64,000 nt of DNA from Thalassovita mediterranea (lineage in GTDB: Bacteria > Pseudomonadota > Alphaproteobacteria > Caulobacterales > Hyphomonadaceae), in assembly GCA_019448215.1 (NCBI GenBank), contig CP080408.1, forward strand, positions 496,001-560,000. Direction: 5' to 3'. The position numbers were made by a program, and so were the translations under genes. The notes below the pieces were generated by a model, which saw only the letters and a list, made by a program, of their open reading frames with translations, made no database searches and was not told where the DNA came from. Numbering within the stretch: the stretch's first letter is position 1; the number at the start of each line of letters is the position of its first letter. This document shows positions 32,903 to 43,409 of the stretch, piece after piece.

Positions 32903-34390
32903 TCAGGACGGCGTCTCGGAGCCAGCGCCTGCATCGGTTTCGGTTTCTTCTGCCGGCGGCTGAACATCCACGTCCTCTACGGATGCGAGCTCATTATTCG
33001 GGCCGAGCAGCTGGGTCATGAAGCCGGGCAGCTGAACGTTATATTGCTGCTGGATCTTGTCGAAGAAGCCGAAGAACAGGACGAAGCCGAGGAAGGCCGG
33101 CACGAACCAGCGCATCAGGAAGCGCCAGATGTTCATGGTGAAGCCTTCGCCGATCTCGCTGGTCATCATGTCGCGTGAAAGGACCCAGCCTGCGAAGATC
33201 ACGGCGAGCAGGCCACCAAGCGGCAGCAGGATGTTGCCGGTCACGAAGTCCACAAAGTCGAGATACTCAAGCGAGAACACATAGGCCGCGCCGACGACGA
33301 ACAGGATGAAGCCCATGCCCATTGCTGCGCCGAGACGGGTCACGCCCTGACGCTCTTCAAGCCATGAGACAGAGACCTCAAGCAGCGAGATGGACGAGGT
33401 GAACGCCGCAAAAAGAGCGAGCGCAAAGAACACCACTGCGATGATTGCGCCGCCCGGAATGGAGCCAAAGGCAACTGGCATCGACACGAAGAACAGGCTT
33501 GGACCGCCTGCAGGGTCGAGACCCGCGGCGAACACCACTGGGAAGATAGCGAAACCCGCGACCAGCGCGACCATGGTGTCCGAGCCCGCAACGATACCGG
33601 ACGAGCGCGGGATATTTGTGGAGCGCGACAGGTAGGCACCATAAGTAATCATGAGGCCGACGCCGATACCAATCGAGAAGAAGGCCTGACCGATCGCTTC
33701 GAGGAAGGTGTTGAAGCCAACCTGGTCCCATTTCGGAGTAAGCAGGAATTCTGCCGCGCTGGCCGCATCACCGGTCGCAAGACCAAAGCCCACCACCACG
33801 ACGAGCATGATGAAGAAGGCTGGCATCAGGATGGTCGCTGCGCGCTCAATACCGCCCTTAACGCCTCGGCCCACGACCGCGATATTAGCGATCAGGAAGA
33901 TGGCGAGTAGCAGCAGCATATACCATTTGGACACGAGCGGATGTTCGCCCTGGCCAATGGTATTGTCGAAGTTTGCGCCAGAGCTGGCTGCATCCATTCC
34001 CGTGAAGTTGCCGCCAAGCGCCTGCAGCGTGAAAGCCATGAGCCAGGCGGAAATAACGACATAAAAGCTGAGGATGAAGGTGGCGGTGATCGTACCGACC
34101 CAGCCGACTATGCCCCAGTTCAGGGATTTTGATTCTGCGCGGGCGAGCGACTGGACGCCTTCAATGGCCGACATGCCGGATTTCCGGCCCATCGAATATT
34201 CCGCCATCAGCAGCGGCAGACCCACAAAGGCGACGCAGAGCAGGTAGATGATAATGAAGGCACCGCCCCCATTTTCACCTGCGGTGTACGGAAACCTCCA
34301 GAAATTGCCGAGACCTACCGATGAGCCGACGGCGGCCATGATGAAGCCGAATTTCGACCCCCATGTCTCAGTCTTGCGGCCAATTTCCAT
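32903..34390 (-). CDS. Sodium-dependent transporter (NSS/SNF family)
   Basis: 495 residues with about 12 hydrophobic segments. The N-terminal signature is intact: KFGFIMAAVGSSVGLGNFWR followed by FPYTAGENGGGAF, the sodium- and substrate-binding helix 1 of LeuT-type neurotransmitter:sodium symporters. It probably imports an amino acid or similar solute. The C-terminal tail is acidic. It sits alone between pip and the rod-shape operon, with an 81-bp gap holding its start region. Confidence 0.9.
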   Translation of the reverse strand: MEIGRKTETWGSKFGFIMAAVGSSVGLGNFWRFPYTAGENGGGAFIIIYLLCVAFVGLPLLMAEYSMGRKSGMSAIEGVQSLARAESKSLNWGIVGWVGTITATFILSFYVVISAWLMAFTLQALGGNFTGMDAASSGANFDNTIGQGEHPLVSKWYMLLLLAIFLIANIAVVGRGVKGGIERAATILMPAFFIMLVVVVGFGLATGDAASAAEFLLTPKWDQVGFNTFLEAIGQAFFSIGIGVGLMITYGAYLSRSTNIPRSSGIVAGSDTMVALVAGFAIFPVVFAAGLDPAGGPSLFFVSMPVAFGSIPGGAIIAVVFFALALFAAFTSSISLLEVSVSWLEERQGVTRLGAAMGMGFILFVVGAAYVFSLEYLDFVDFVTGNILLPLGGLLAVIFAGWVLSRDMMTSEIGEGFTMNIWRFLMRWFVPAFLGFVLFFGFFDKIQQQYNVQLPGFMTQLLGPNNELASVEDVDVQPPAEETETDAGAGSETPS

Positions 34391-34471
34391 TATCTGCTCC
34401 CCTCGAGAAAAGAATTTTGCCGGACACTAGCTTTAGCGGGACAAAGGTCAACGTACCTGCCCACATGGAGG

Positions 34472-35644
34472 TCAAATCATCCCCTGCGTGCTGAGCCGCT
34501 CGTCGCGGCCAAGGTGCACGGAAAGGAGGATGCCGAAACACGCCATTGTCGTGAACATCACGGTGCCACCATAGGATACGAGCGGCAGCGGCACGCCGAC
34601 AACTGGCACCAGCCCCAGCACCATGGCGACATTAAACAGGATGAAGAAGGCGACCGTCGCGACGCAGCCAACAGCCGCAAAGCGGCCAAAGAGGGATGTC
34701 GACCGCCCCGCGATCACCAGCCCCCAGGCGAGAATGGCTGCCCAGAGAAGCAGAAGCCCTGTCGCGCCGAGGAAGCCGAACTCTTCCGCAATGACGGTCA
34801 GGATGAAGTCGGTGTGCTGTTCGGGAATATAGTCGAGCTGGGCCTGCGTGCCTTCCATGAAGCCCCTGCCCTGCCAACCGCCTGAGCCGATAGCGATCTT
34901 TGCCTGCTCGATCTGGTAGCCATCATCGAGCGCGTTGACGGACTGACCTGTCAGCTGTGCAAGGAATGTGTTCACGCGCTCGCGCTGATAGTCCTGCAGT
35001 ACAAACATGTAGATCGGCCACGCACTGGCGATGCCTGCGATAACGACTGCTGCGATGATACGATAGTAGAGACCTGCAAGGAAAATGAGGACGGCGCCAG
35101 ATGCGATGAGCGCCAGCGTCGTGCCGAAGTCAGGCTGTTTGAAGATCAGCGCCGCCGGGACGATGATAATGAAAAGGGCCGGCAGGTGGATGAAGAACCT
35201 GCCCGACTGGAAGGTCAGGTTATTATGGTAGTAGCGCGCAAGCGCGAGGGTGAGCGCAAGCTTCATGAACTCTGACGGCTGAACGCCGATCGGGCCGAGC
35301 TGCAGCCACCGCGTCGCCCCGCCTCGCGTCAGGCCGAACAGCTCCACACCAATGAGCATGGCCAGCGTCACGAAATAGGCGGGCCATGCAGCCCTGAGCC
35401 AGATGCCGATCGGCACGAGCGCGATGACAAACAGGATGCCCAGCGAAATAGCGAAACGAACCGCATGACGGGCCGGCAGGCCCGCTTCTTCGGGGTTTGT
35501 GAATGTGGAGGAATAGAGCGCTGCGGTGCCGATACAGGCGACGGTGATCAGCATCAGGACCAGGCCCCAAGGCAGTTCGCCCAGCGTCCCTGCAAAGGTC
35601 CGGTCTTCAAATCTTATGGCAGAGGCGCGCGCAGCTCGCGCCAT
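34472..35644 (-). CDS. rodA: Rod-shape peptidoglycan glycosyltransferase RodA
   Basis: 390 residues of the SEDS family with about ten transmembrane helices. Conserved elements include LQLGPIGVQPSEFMKLAL, FKQPDFGTTLALIASG, the extracellular loop QIEQAKIAIGSGGWQGRGFM and PEQHTDFILTVIAEEFGF, and the final VGVPLPLVSYGGTVM. It polymerises glycan for cylindrical growth together with the PBP2 encoded just upstream, whose stop overlaps its start by one base. Confidence 0.95.
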   Translation of the reverse strand: MARAARASAIRFEDRTFAGTLGELPWGLVLMLITVACIGTAALYSSTFTNPEEAGLPARHAVRFAISLGILFVIALVPIGIWLRAAWPAYFVTLAMLIGVELFGLTRGGATRWLQLGPIGVQPSEFMKLALTLALARYYHNNLTFQSGRFFIHLPALFIIIVPAALIFKQPDFGTTLALIASGAVLIFLAGLYYRIIAAVVIAGIASAWPIYMFVLQDYQRERVNTFLAQLTGQSVNALDDGYQIEQAKIAIGSGGWQGRGFMEGTQAQLDYIPEQHTDFILTVIAEEFGFLGATGLLLLWAAILAWGLVIAGRSTSLFGRFAAVGCVATVAFFILFNVAMVLGLVPVVGVPLPLVSYGGTVMFTTMACFGILLSVHLGRDERLSTQGMI

Positions 35645-37563
35645 TATGGTGTGCCCCCGCTATTGCCGGTGCGCGGTGCAGAAGCGGTCTGCTGCCAGCG
35701 GGCGGCAGCGCGAGAGTCGCGCTTGATGGCGGTTGCGAGGATATCGCGGGCAACAGGCGCAGCGGTACTGGAGCCGCCCTCACCGTGCTCGACCACGACG
35801 GAGATCGCATATTTCGGATCGTCCGCAGGCGCATAGGCGACGAACAGCGCGTGGTCGCGAAGGCGGCGGGCGATCTCCTCACCCTTGAGAACGCCAGAGC
35901 GGCGTTCGGCTTCAGAGATACGGCGCACCTGCGCGGTACCTGTCTTGCCAGCGAGGCGCGGTCCGCCAAGGCCAAGGTCGCCTGAGCGCCAGGCCGTACC
36001 GCCCGCCTCGGAGGTCACGCCGTACATACCGTCCATCATGCGTTGCATGTGATCGGGGTCGAGCGGCTCTGCATACGGGATTGGTTTGTCCGGGCGCGGG
36101 CCTTCGCCAATGATGTACGGCTCGATCAGCCTGCCCTTTGCGGCGATGCGCGCAGACATCAGGGCCAGCTGGAGCGGTGAGGTGGAGAGGTAGCCTTGTC
36201 CGATGCCATAGTTCAGCGTTTCGCCTTCATACCATGGCTCCCCGAGGGCTGCGCGCTTCCACGCATCGTCCGGCACCGTGCCGCCGCGCCCGCCCGTCAG
36301 GCCAAGGTCCCAGACCTGCCCGAAACCAAAGCGGCGCGAGACGTCAGCCAGGTGTTCGACACCAACGCGGCGCGCAATCTCATAGAAGTAGACGTCACAG
36401 CTGCCCTTCATGGCCCAGTGCATGTCGACATTGCCGTGACCGCCGCGCTTCCAGCAGTGCCAGGTGCGGTTACCGAAGCGGTAATAGCCATTGCAGTGAA
36501 CACGCTGATCCGGATTGATACCCGCTTCCAGCGCGGCCGTTGCAACCACCATCTTGAAGGTAGAGCCCGGCGGATAGGTGCCGTCATAAGCCTTGTGGTA
36601 AAGCGGTGAACGATCATTCTCACGCAGCGCGTTATAGTCTGCATAGGAGATGCCGTTCACGAAGTCGTTCGGGTCGAAGGCTGGGGTCGAGACGAAGGCG
36701 AGGATAGCCCCCGTCTCGATATCAAGCACGACAGCTGCGCCGCTTTCGTCACCAAAGCGATCAATGGCGGCGCGCTGAAGCTCCGCATCAATTGTAAGGC
36801 CGATATCACGGCCCGGGGTCGGCGCGAGATCCTCGCTCTCCAGTTCGCGGATAACGCGGCCCGCCGCATTGGTTTCAAGCCGGCGAAAGCCCGGCTCACC
36901 GCGCAGCCATGTTTCGGCCGCCCGCTCAATGCCGGAACGGCCCGTGCGCATATCCGGGTGGCGGAAGAGGCGTGCCAGAAGTGAGGCTTCCTCGGGCGAC
37001 GCATTTTCGGTCAGCCGCGCCAGGTCATCGGAGCTTGCCTTCGCCACATAACCCAGCACGTGCGCAAGGTCGCGGCCGCGCGGATAGGAGCGCGTTGCAG
37101 CCATGTCAGCGCGGACGCCGGGCATGTCTGCCGCCAGCAGCGTCATGCGGGCGAACTCTTCATAGGTGAGCTCACTCTTGACGATGGTCGACTGGAATGA
37201 GGCCTGGCTGCGGGCCTGCTGGATCACGCGCTGGCGCTCATCCATCGGCAGGTCGATATGGCGCGCAATCTCTGCAAGGGTCGCATCCATATCCGCCGTC
37301 TGCTCGCGAACGATGGAGACGCGCCCCGCCTGACGGTGGGAAGCAAGCGGCACGCCGAAACGGTCATAGATCGCCCCGCGGACCGGCGGGGCAAGGTCGA
37401 GCTTTACGCCGTTCTCATTCGCGATTTCCTTATAGCGCTCGCCCTCGAAGAGCTGCAGCTGGACAAGGCGGGCCACGAGGCCGGAGAACATGACACCGCC
37501 AGCCGCACCCGTGATGATGGTGCGCCGGTTGAGCCTGGATTCGAAGTCGAGTTCACTGCTCAT
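35644..37563 (-). CDS. mrdA: Penicillin-binding protein 2 (rod elongation transpeptidase)
   Basis: 639 residues: a transmembrane anchor near residues 15-35, a pedestal domain, and a class B transpeptidase. Active-site motifs are S334-T-F-K337, SCD in MKGSCDVYF, and K540-T-G-T. It crosslinks peptidoglycan made by RodA. It overlaps mreD by 4 bp and rodA by 1 bp. Confidence 0.95.
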   Translation of the reverse strand: MSSELDFESRLNRRTIITGAAGGVMFSGLVARLVQLQLFEGERYKEIANENGVKLDLAPPVRGAIYDRFGVPLASHRQAGRVSIVREQTADMDATLAEIARHIDLPMDERQRVIQQARSQASFQSTIVKSELTYEEFARMTLLAADMPGVRADMAATRSYPRGRDLAHVLGYVAKASSDDLARLTENASPEEASLLARLFRHPDMRTGRSGIERAAETWLRGEPGFRRLETNAAGRVIRELESEDLAPTPGRDIGLTIDAELQRAAIDRFGDESGAAVVLDIETGAILAFVSTPAFDPNDFVNGISYADYNALRENDRSPLYHKAYDGTYPPGSTFKMVVATAALEAGINPDQRVHCNGYYRFGNRTWHCWKRGGHGNVDMHWAMKGSCDVYFYEIARRVGVEHLADVSRRFGFGQVWDLGLTGGRGGTVPDDAWKRAALGEPWYEGETLNYGIGQGYLSTSPLQLALMSARIAAKGRLIEPYIIGEGPRPDKPIPYAEPLDPDHMQRMMDGMYGVTSEAGGTAWRSGDLGLGGPRLAGKTGTAQVRRISEAERRSGVLKGEEIARRLRDHALFVAYAPADDPKYAISVVVEHGEGGSSTAAPVARDILATAIKRDSRAAARWQQTASAPRTGNSGGTP

Positions 37564-38126
37564 GACATGCTCCCCGCGAGTGGGCCGACCCTACGGCCAA
37601 GATCAAAGACGGGTGCTGTAAGGATATGCAGAATATACGTGACTACAAACACATTCACCAGTGGAGAGAGCTGAACAAGGTGGTTTCCGGAGAAGCTCGC
37701 AAACAGCCAGACCAGTATGAATGACACCGCATAGAGCACGACCGGCGCGACCGTGCTGATCAGCGGATTGCGCTCCCGGTCAAAGCTGCGCGCAATAAGA
37801 GAGCTAGCGCCATAGGCGGCCAGATTGATGAAGCCGAAACAGCCAAGCGGGGCATAGGCGCTGACGTCCTGTGCCAGTCCAAAGATCACAAGCACTACCA
37901 TCGGCCGGAAGCCCAGACCGCTGCGCCCCCAACCAATGGCGGCGACCAGAGAGGCATACGGCCAGACCAGTTCTGTATCGAACAGCGTTTTCGGGGTGAG
38001 GCCGATCAGACCAATGGCAGCGACGATGAGCGTGCCGATGAGGAAGCGGCTCGTCGGGCCAGTTTCGGCCCAGATACCGGCAATGGCAGAGAGACGTTCA
38101 GACTTGCGGCGTCTTGCCATTCTCAA
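37560..38126 (-). CDS. mreD: Rod-shape-determining membrane protein MreD
   Basis: 188 residues with five or six transmembrane segments, as in MreD. Similarity is in overall plan (FGLAQDVSAYAPLGCFGFIN is the conserved G-L-x-D-x-x-x-x-x-P-L-G segment) and in position between mreC and mrdA. It overlaps each neighbour by 4 bp. Confidence 0.88.
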   Translation of the reverse strand: MRMARRRKSERLSAIAGIWAETGPTSRFLIGTLIVAAIGLIGLTPKTLFDTELVWPYASLVAAIGWGRSGLGFRPMVVLVIFGLAQDVSAYAPLGCFGFINLAAYGASSLIARSFDRERNPLISTVAPVVLYAVSFILVWLFASFSGNHLVQLSPLVNVFVVTYILHILTAPVFDLGRRVGPLAGSMS

Positions 38127-39052
38127 CCGCCTCCCGGCGCGCCAGCGTCTGGCAGCGCCCCTGATGCAGCCGTTTCTGCGCCCGCGTCATCCGCCGCGCC
38201 TTCAACAGCCGTCTCGCCTTCTTCGGACAGGTCTTCTGCTGGAAACTCTTCCGGCCGCGGAATCTGCATGCTGGGCATCAGACGAACGAAGCCGCCGCGC
38301 CCTTTATTCATGCCGAACTCGACACGAAGCGTACCGCCGCGCTCAACGACCTCGCCGACAACGATGCCGCGCGGGAAGATCCCGCCTTCGCCAGAAGTGA
38401 GAACCCGCTCGCCCAGAATGAAGCTGCCGCGTTCGGGAAGGTCTGTCAGTGTGCCGAGGTCATCGCGGTCGCCGAACAGGATGGCGCGCATTCCGCTCGC
38501 TTCGCCCATGACTGGGACACGTGAGTTGAAGTCCGCCACAAGCAACACGCGCGAAGACCGCTCACCGATCTGGACGACGCGTCCGACGAGGCCGCCCTCA
38601 TTCTCGGCATAGGCGCCGGGCTCTACCCCCTGGAGCGTGCCCGCATTAACGAGGATCGCCTCCCGGAAAGGCCCGTTTGTTTCTGAGGTGATACGTGCCG
38701 TGACACCGCGTACGGGCGGCTCACCCATGACGTTCAGCATGTCCTCATAGGCTTCTAGGCGTGCGGCCATGGAAATTGCCACCGAGCGATAGCGGGTCAG
38801 TTCGCGCACTTCTGCTTCAAGTTCTCGGATACGTTCGTCGCGGGCGGCTTTGCCGGAGATACGGTCCCAGAGGCCGGGGCGGGCTGAACTTGCAAGCTGG
38901 TCAGCGGCCACGGTCCGTGCCGGATCGATCCAGGCGCGCAGGCGCGGAGACGTCTGGGCCAGAAGCACAGCAAACAGCACAACGAGCGCCACAATGAGGG
39001 CGTATCGGCGTACTGGCCGGGCTTTCAGTCTTTTTCCACGCAGACGGGCCAT
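38123..39052 (-). CDS. mreC: Rod-shape-determining protein MreC
   Basis: 309 residues: a short basic cytoplasmic tail, one transmembrane helix (LIVALVVLFAVLLA), a coiled coil (about 75-110), and two beta-barrel subdomains with VNAGTLQGVEPGAYAENEGG and LVGRV. The C-terminal tail is an acidic, alanine-rich, disordered extension after about residue 265, longer than in many homologues. It links MreB to periplasmic synthases. Confidence 0.93.
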   Translation of the reverse strand: MARLRGKRLKARPVRRYALIVALVVLFAVLLAQTSPRLRAWIDPARTVAADQLASSARPGLWDRISGKAARDERIRELEAEVRELTRYRSVAISMAARLEAYEDMLNVMGEPPVRGVTARITSETNGPFREAILVNAGTLQGVEPGAYAENEGGLVGRVVQIGERSSRVLLVADFNSRVPVMGEASGMRAILFGDRDDLGTLTDLPERGSFILGERVLTSGEGGIFPRGIVVGEVVERGGTLRVEFGMNKGRGGFVRLMPSMQIPRPEEFPAEDLSEEGETAVEGAADDAGAETAASGALPDAGAPGGG

Positions 39053-39161
39053 GGTTGTCCCTTATTGCCTCCCCACGGCAGGGCTATTCCTGAAGTGAAG
39101 CGCGGCCGCGTGCAACCGGGTTTTCAGCGGCGCTGACGTGATCGCGCCCGTTCCTGACCGG

Positions 39162-40461
<1,300 letters not shown>

Positions 40462-40824
40462 TCACCGCGTAGAATTGTCATTCAGTGGATCGGCTGCGCG
40501 CGACTGATCTACCGCCAAGGCGTTGCGGCGCGCACGCGACAGCTTTCGGCGTGCATCGGCTAGTTCTGCTTCGGCCTTTCGCTGATTGCGTTCGGCTTTT
40601 TCAAGATCGCTTTCCGCGCGGCGTACACGCTTTCGGGCGTCCTGAACGTCCTCGCGCTCCTTTTCCAGCGTACGCACGAGACGCGCGACGTTTTTCTCCT
40701 GCGCCTCCACACGGGCGTCTGCAGCGGCAAGGGGATCTTTCGGCACAGTGTCACCTTGCGATGTCTGACAGGCAGCAAGCATGATTGAAGCGGCAAGAAA
40801 ACTGGGCACGAAAGTTCTGTTCAT
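40462..40824 (-). CDS. Small coiled-coil lipoprotein
   Basis: 120 residues. A lipobox signal (SIMLAACQ) is followed by a continuous, highly charged helix (AADARVEAQEKNVARLVRTL to about residue 105) with heptad-like spacing of A and L, and a short polar end. It resembles Lpp-like or envelope-tether proteins in general plan only; no family is assigned. It is monocistronic between leuA and mreB. Confidence 0.7.
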   Translation of the reverse strand: MNRTFVPSFLAASIMLAACQTSQGDTVPKDPLAAADARVEAQEKNVARLVRTLEKEREDVQDARKRVRRAESDLEKAERNQRKAEAELADARRKLSRARRNALAVDQSRAADPLNDNSTR

Positions 40825-40904
40825 GGGGTAGTCGTCCGGTTGGCGTGTTCAATGAACACGACCAACGACCCCCGCGAAGTTTGCGTTCCTGCGAACCGCA
40901 GCTC

Positions 40905-42440
40905 TCAGGCGGCCAGCCGCTTGAGCCGCCTTGCTTCCAGCTTGTTGAGGGCGTGGATATAGGCTTTTGCGCTCGCCACCAGCGTATCCGGGTCCGACGC
41001 GCGCCCGACAGCCATGATGCCCTCGCCGTTCAGCCGGACGCTGACTTCAGCCTGGGCATCCGTGCCGCCGGTAACAGCGTGCACCTGATAGAGGTCCAGC
41101 TTGGCCTCATGGTTCACGATCTTGCGAATGGCGTTGAAGACGGCGTCGACGGGGCCGTTGCCGGTGCAGCTCGCTTCCAGAAGCTCTCCATCGACACGGA
41201 GCGACAGATCCGCCTGCTGCGGCCCGACGGAGCCGGCAATGACGCGGAGACTATCGAACCCGACCCGTTCACCCATCGCCGACAACTGATCATCGACCAG
41301 AGCCAGAATGTCATCGTCGAAGACGTGCTTCTTGCGGTCTGCGAGATCCTTGAAACGGCGAAACGCCTCGTTCAAGGAATCAGGGTCGAGTTCATAGCCG
41401 AGCGAGGCGAGCTTGTCCCGGAAGGCGTTGCGGCCGGACAGTTTGCCCATCACCAGTGAGGATTTGGACACGCCAACATCCTCAGGCTTCATGATCTCAT
41501 AGGTCTCGGTATTCTTCAGCATGCCATCCTGGTGGATGCCGCTTTCATGGGCGAAGGCGTTCTTGCCGACGATCGCTTTATTATACTGGACCGGAAAACC
41601 CGTGATCCGGCTCACCATCTGGCTGGCGCGCGCCAGCCTTGTCGTGTCGATGCCCGTTTCGAACGGCAGCGTGTCACCGCGCACCTTGAACGCCATGACG
41701 ATCTCTTCGAGCGCCGCATTGCCTGCGCGTTCGCCAAGGCCGTTGATCGTGCATTCAATCTGGCGCGCGCCGTTCTGCACCCCGGCAATGGAGTTCGCGA
41801 CAGCGAGGCCGAGATCATTATGGCAGTGCGTCGACCAGATCACTTTGTCCGCGTTCGGGATGGTTTCCCGCAGAGCCCTGATCAGGCCGCCATATTCGTC
41901 GGGGTGGGTGTAGCCTACGGTATCTGGCACATTGATCGTCGTTGCACCGGAGGCAATGGCGGCGTCGATGCACTTGCAGAGAAAGTCGAACTCTGTCCGG
42001 GTCGCGTCCTCTGCGGACCACTCAACGTCTTCGACCAGGTTCCGGGCGTGAGCGACCGAGCGCCCAACCGCCTCCAGCACCGCATTCGGCCCCATCTGGA
42101 GCTTGTGCTTCATGTGCACGGGGCTGGTGGAAATGAACGTATGGATGCGCGGGCGGGCCGCGTGTCGCACAGCCTCACCGCAGCGGTCGATATCTTCCAG
42201 CTTTGAACGCGACAGTCCGGTGATCACCGAAGACTTCGACCGGCGGGCAATGTCCCGCACGGCTTCGAAATCACCCTGCGACGAGGCTGGAAAGCCCGCC
42301 TCAATAATGTCGACGCCCATCGTTTCGAGGAGGTCGGCAAGGTCCAGCTTTTCATTATGCGTCATGGACGCGCCTGGCGACTGCTCGCCGTCGCGCATGG
42401 TCGTGTCGAAGATCAGGATGCGGTCTTTTTCGGTAGTCAT
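40905..42440 (-). CDS. leuA: 2-isopropylmalate synthase
   Basis: 511 residues. The catalytic (beta/alpha)8 barrel has the DTTMRDGEQSPGASMT start and the metal-binding STHCHNDLGLAVANS motif. The C-terminal regulatory LeuA dimer domain (about 380-511) is present, so leucine feedback control is expected. It catalyses the first committed step of leucine synthesis. It is preceded by a leucine-rich leader peptide and a large hairpin (42494-42593), so it is probably controlled by attenuation as well. Confidence 0.95.
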   Translation of the reverse strand: MTTEKDRILIFDTTMRDGEQSPGASMTHNEKLDLADLLETMGVDIIEAGFPASSQGDFEAVRDIARRSKSSVITGLSRSKLEDIDRCGEAVRHAARPRIHTFISTSPVHMKHKLQMGPNAVLEAVGRSVAHARNLVEDVEWSAEDATRTEFDFLCKCIDAAIASGATTINVPDTVGYTHPDEYGGLIRALRETIPNADKVIWSTHCHNDLGLAVANSIAGVQNGARQIECTINGLGERAGNAALEEIVMAFKVRGDTLPFETGIDTTRLARASQMVSRITGFPVQYNKAIVGKNAFAHESGIHQDGMLKNTETYEIMKPEDVGVSKSSLVMGKLSGRNAFRDKLASLGYELDPDSLNEAFRRFKDLADRKKHVFDDDILALVDDQLSAMGERVGFDSLRVIAGSVGPQQADLSLRVDGELLEASCTGNGPVDAVFNAIRKIVNHEAKLDLYQVHAVTGGTDAQAEVSVRLNGEGIMAVGRASDPDTLVASAKAYIHALNKLEARRLKRLAA

Positions 42441-42493
42441 GGACGGGCCTGCGGGGTCTTTTGAGATGTCAGCGAAAGGGCGTTTAAGTCGAT

Positions 42494-42543
42494 CCCCTGA
42501 CCAGGCGCCGGACCATCAGCGTCCAGCGACCACCAGCCAGGGG
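42494..42543 (-). promoter_or_regulatory. leuA leader nested hairpin (putative attenuator)
   Basis: On the transcript, CCCCUGGCUGG, which lies inside the leader peptide codons, can pair with CUGGUCAGGGG further on (11 bp including three G-U). It encloses a second hairpin, GCUGGAC / GUCCGGC, over the leader stop. A separate hairpin CTGCTA / TAGCAG covers the leucine codons (42544-42557). A translating ribosome would cover the left arm, so stalling would change the fold. There is no U-tract, so the mechanism may be Rho-linked or translational (inference). Confidence 0.5.
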
Positions 42544-42593
42544 CTGCTAAGTAGCAGGTCCGTTAGTCCCTCAAGAGGCAAATTCTTGCGCAT
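42516..42593 (-). CDS. leuA leader peptide (25 residues)
   Basis: Short ORF from ATG 42593, beginning MRKNLPLEGLTDLLLSSPWL and ending VVAGR, with seven leucines in 25 codons, three of them consecutive. Two use the otherwise uncommon CTA and two CTT. It sits between the upstream VTT gene stop and leuA. A TTGACA -35 and weak AATAGG -10 (42600-42629) place the transcription start at or within a base of the ATG, which would make it a leaderless ORF, as known for other alphaproteobacterial leader peptides. Confidence 0.65.
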   Translation of the reverse strand: MRKNLPLEGLTDLLLSSPWLVVAGR

Positions 42594-42599
42594 GAGTGA

Positions 42600-42629
42600 C
42601 CTATTCCGGCTTTTCGCTTGCCCTGTCAA
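42600..42629 (-). promoter_or_regulatory. Putative leuA promoter
   Basis: Consensus -35 TTGACA (42624-42629, minus strand), an 18-bp spacer, and a weak -10 AATAGG (42600-42605). It overlaps the end of the VTT-domain gene. The predicted start coincides with the ATG of the leader peptide at 42593. Confidence 0.5.
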
Positions 42630-43344
42630 CCGGCCTTATGGACATCGGGGAAATGATCTTGCCCGATCTCTGACGGTGCCGGACATAGAGCCAGAGGCCA
42701 CCAAATATCAGCGCGGCCAGCACTGCGAGCGCGGCTGCAATGAGGGGTGAGCCGGTGATCGCTGACATCAGGCTCTGGCCCGCAAAGGTCACCAGAAGGA
42801 TCTTGGGAAGCGATCCGATCGCCATACCGCCGAGAAAGGCGAGATAGTTCGCGCGCAGTGCACCGAAGGCCATATTGACGATCAGGAAGGGGCCTGTCGG
42901 TACGTTACGTACGATCATGCTGGCCGCAAACGCGTTCCGGCTGACGAACTCGGCAAACCGGGCCGCGCGGCGCCCGGAGAAGCGCGCCACCGCCGCCTCA
43001 CCGCTGAAGCGGCCCAGCCAGAACGTTACTGTCCCGGACACCATGGTCGCAACCCATGAATAAAGCGCGCCGTTCACCGGACCGAAGGCGACCACAGCCG
43101 CCCCGATCAATCCGAACTGCGGCAGTCCGACAAAGGCCGCCCCCGTGAAGAGCGCAATGACCGCCGGGAGCGCCCATGGCGTATCGGCCATTTCCTGCAT
43201 CTGCGCGATGAAGGCCTCAAGCGAGCCGAGCACGCCTGTCTTGCCGAGCAGGAAAAGCGTTATGACGGCAGCGCCCAACCCCAGGCCCAGCCAGAGTGCC
43301 TTGCGCGAACGCGCAGCGGGAATACGGTCGGTCGGGGTCGTCAT
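42601..43344 (-). CDS. VTT-domain (TVP38/TMEM64 family) membrane protein
   Basis: 247 residues with about six hydrophobic segments. The VTT core reads FVGLPQFGLIGAAVVAFGPV, then SWVATMVSGTVTFWLGRFSG and the downstream NAFAASMIVRNVPTGPFLIV. These proteins are related to DedA and may act in lipid handling or membrane homeostasis; the substrate is unknown. It ends just before the leuA leader. Confidence 0.85.
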   Translation of the reverse strand: MTTPTDRIPAARSRKALWLGLGLGAAVITLFLLGKTGVLGSLEAFIAQMQEMADTPWALPAVIALFTGAAFVGLPQFGLIGAAVVAFGPVNGALYSWVATMVSGTVTFWLGRFSGEAAVARFSGRRAARFAEFVSRNAFAASMIVRNVPTGPFLIVNMAFGALRANYLAFLGGMAIGSLPKILLVTFAGQSLMSAITGSPLIAAALAVLAALIFGGLWLYVRHRQRSGKIISPMSIRPVDRASEKPE

Positions 43345-43409
43345 AACCGCCTCCCTGTCCTCCAGCGGCTGGCTGCGGTCAAGCGATCCTCACAGAACGC
43401 CCTGCAGCC

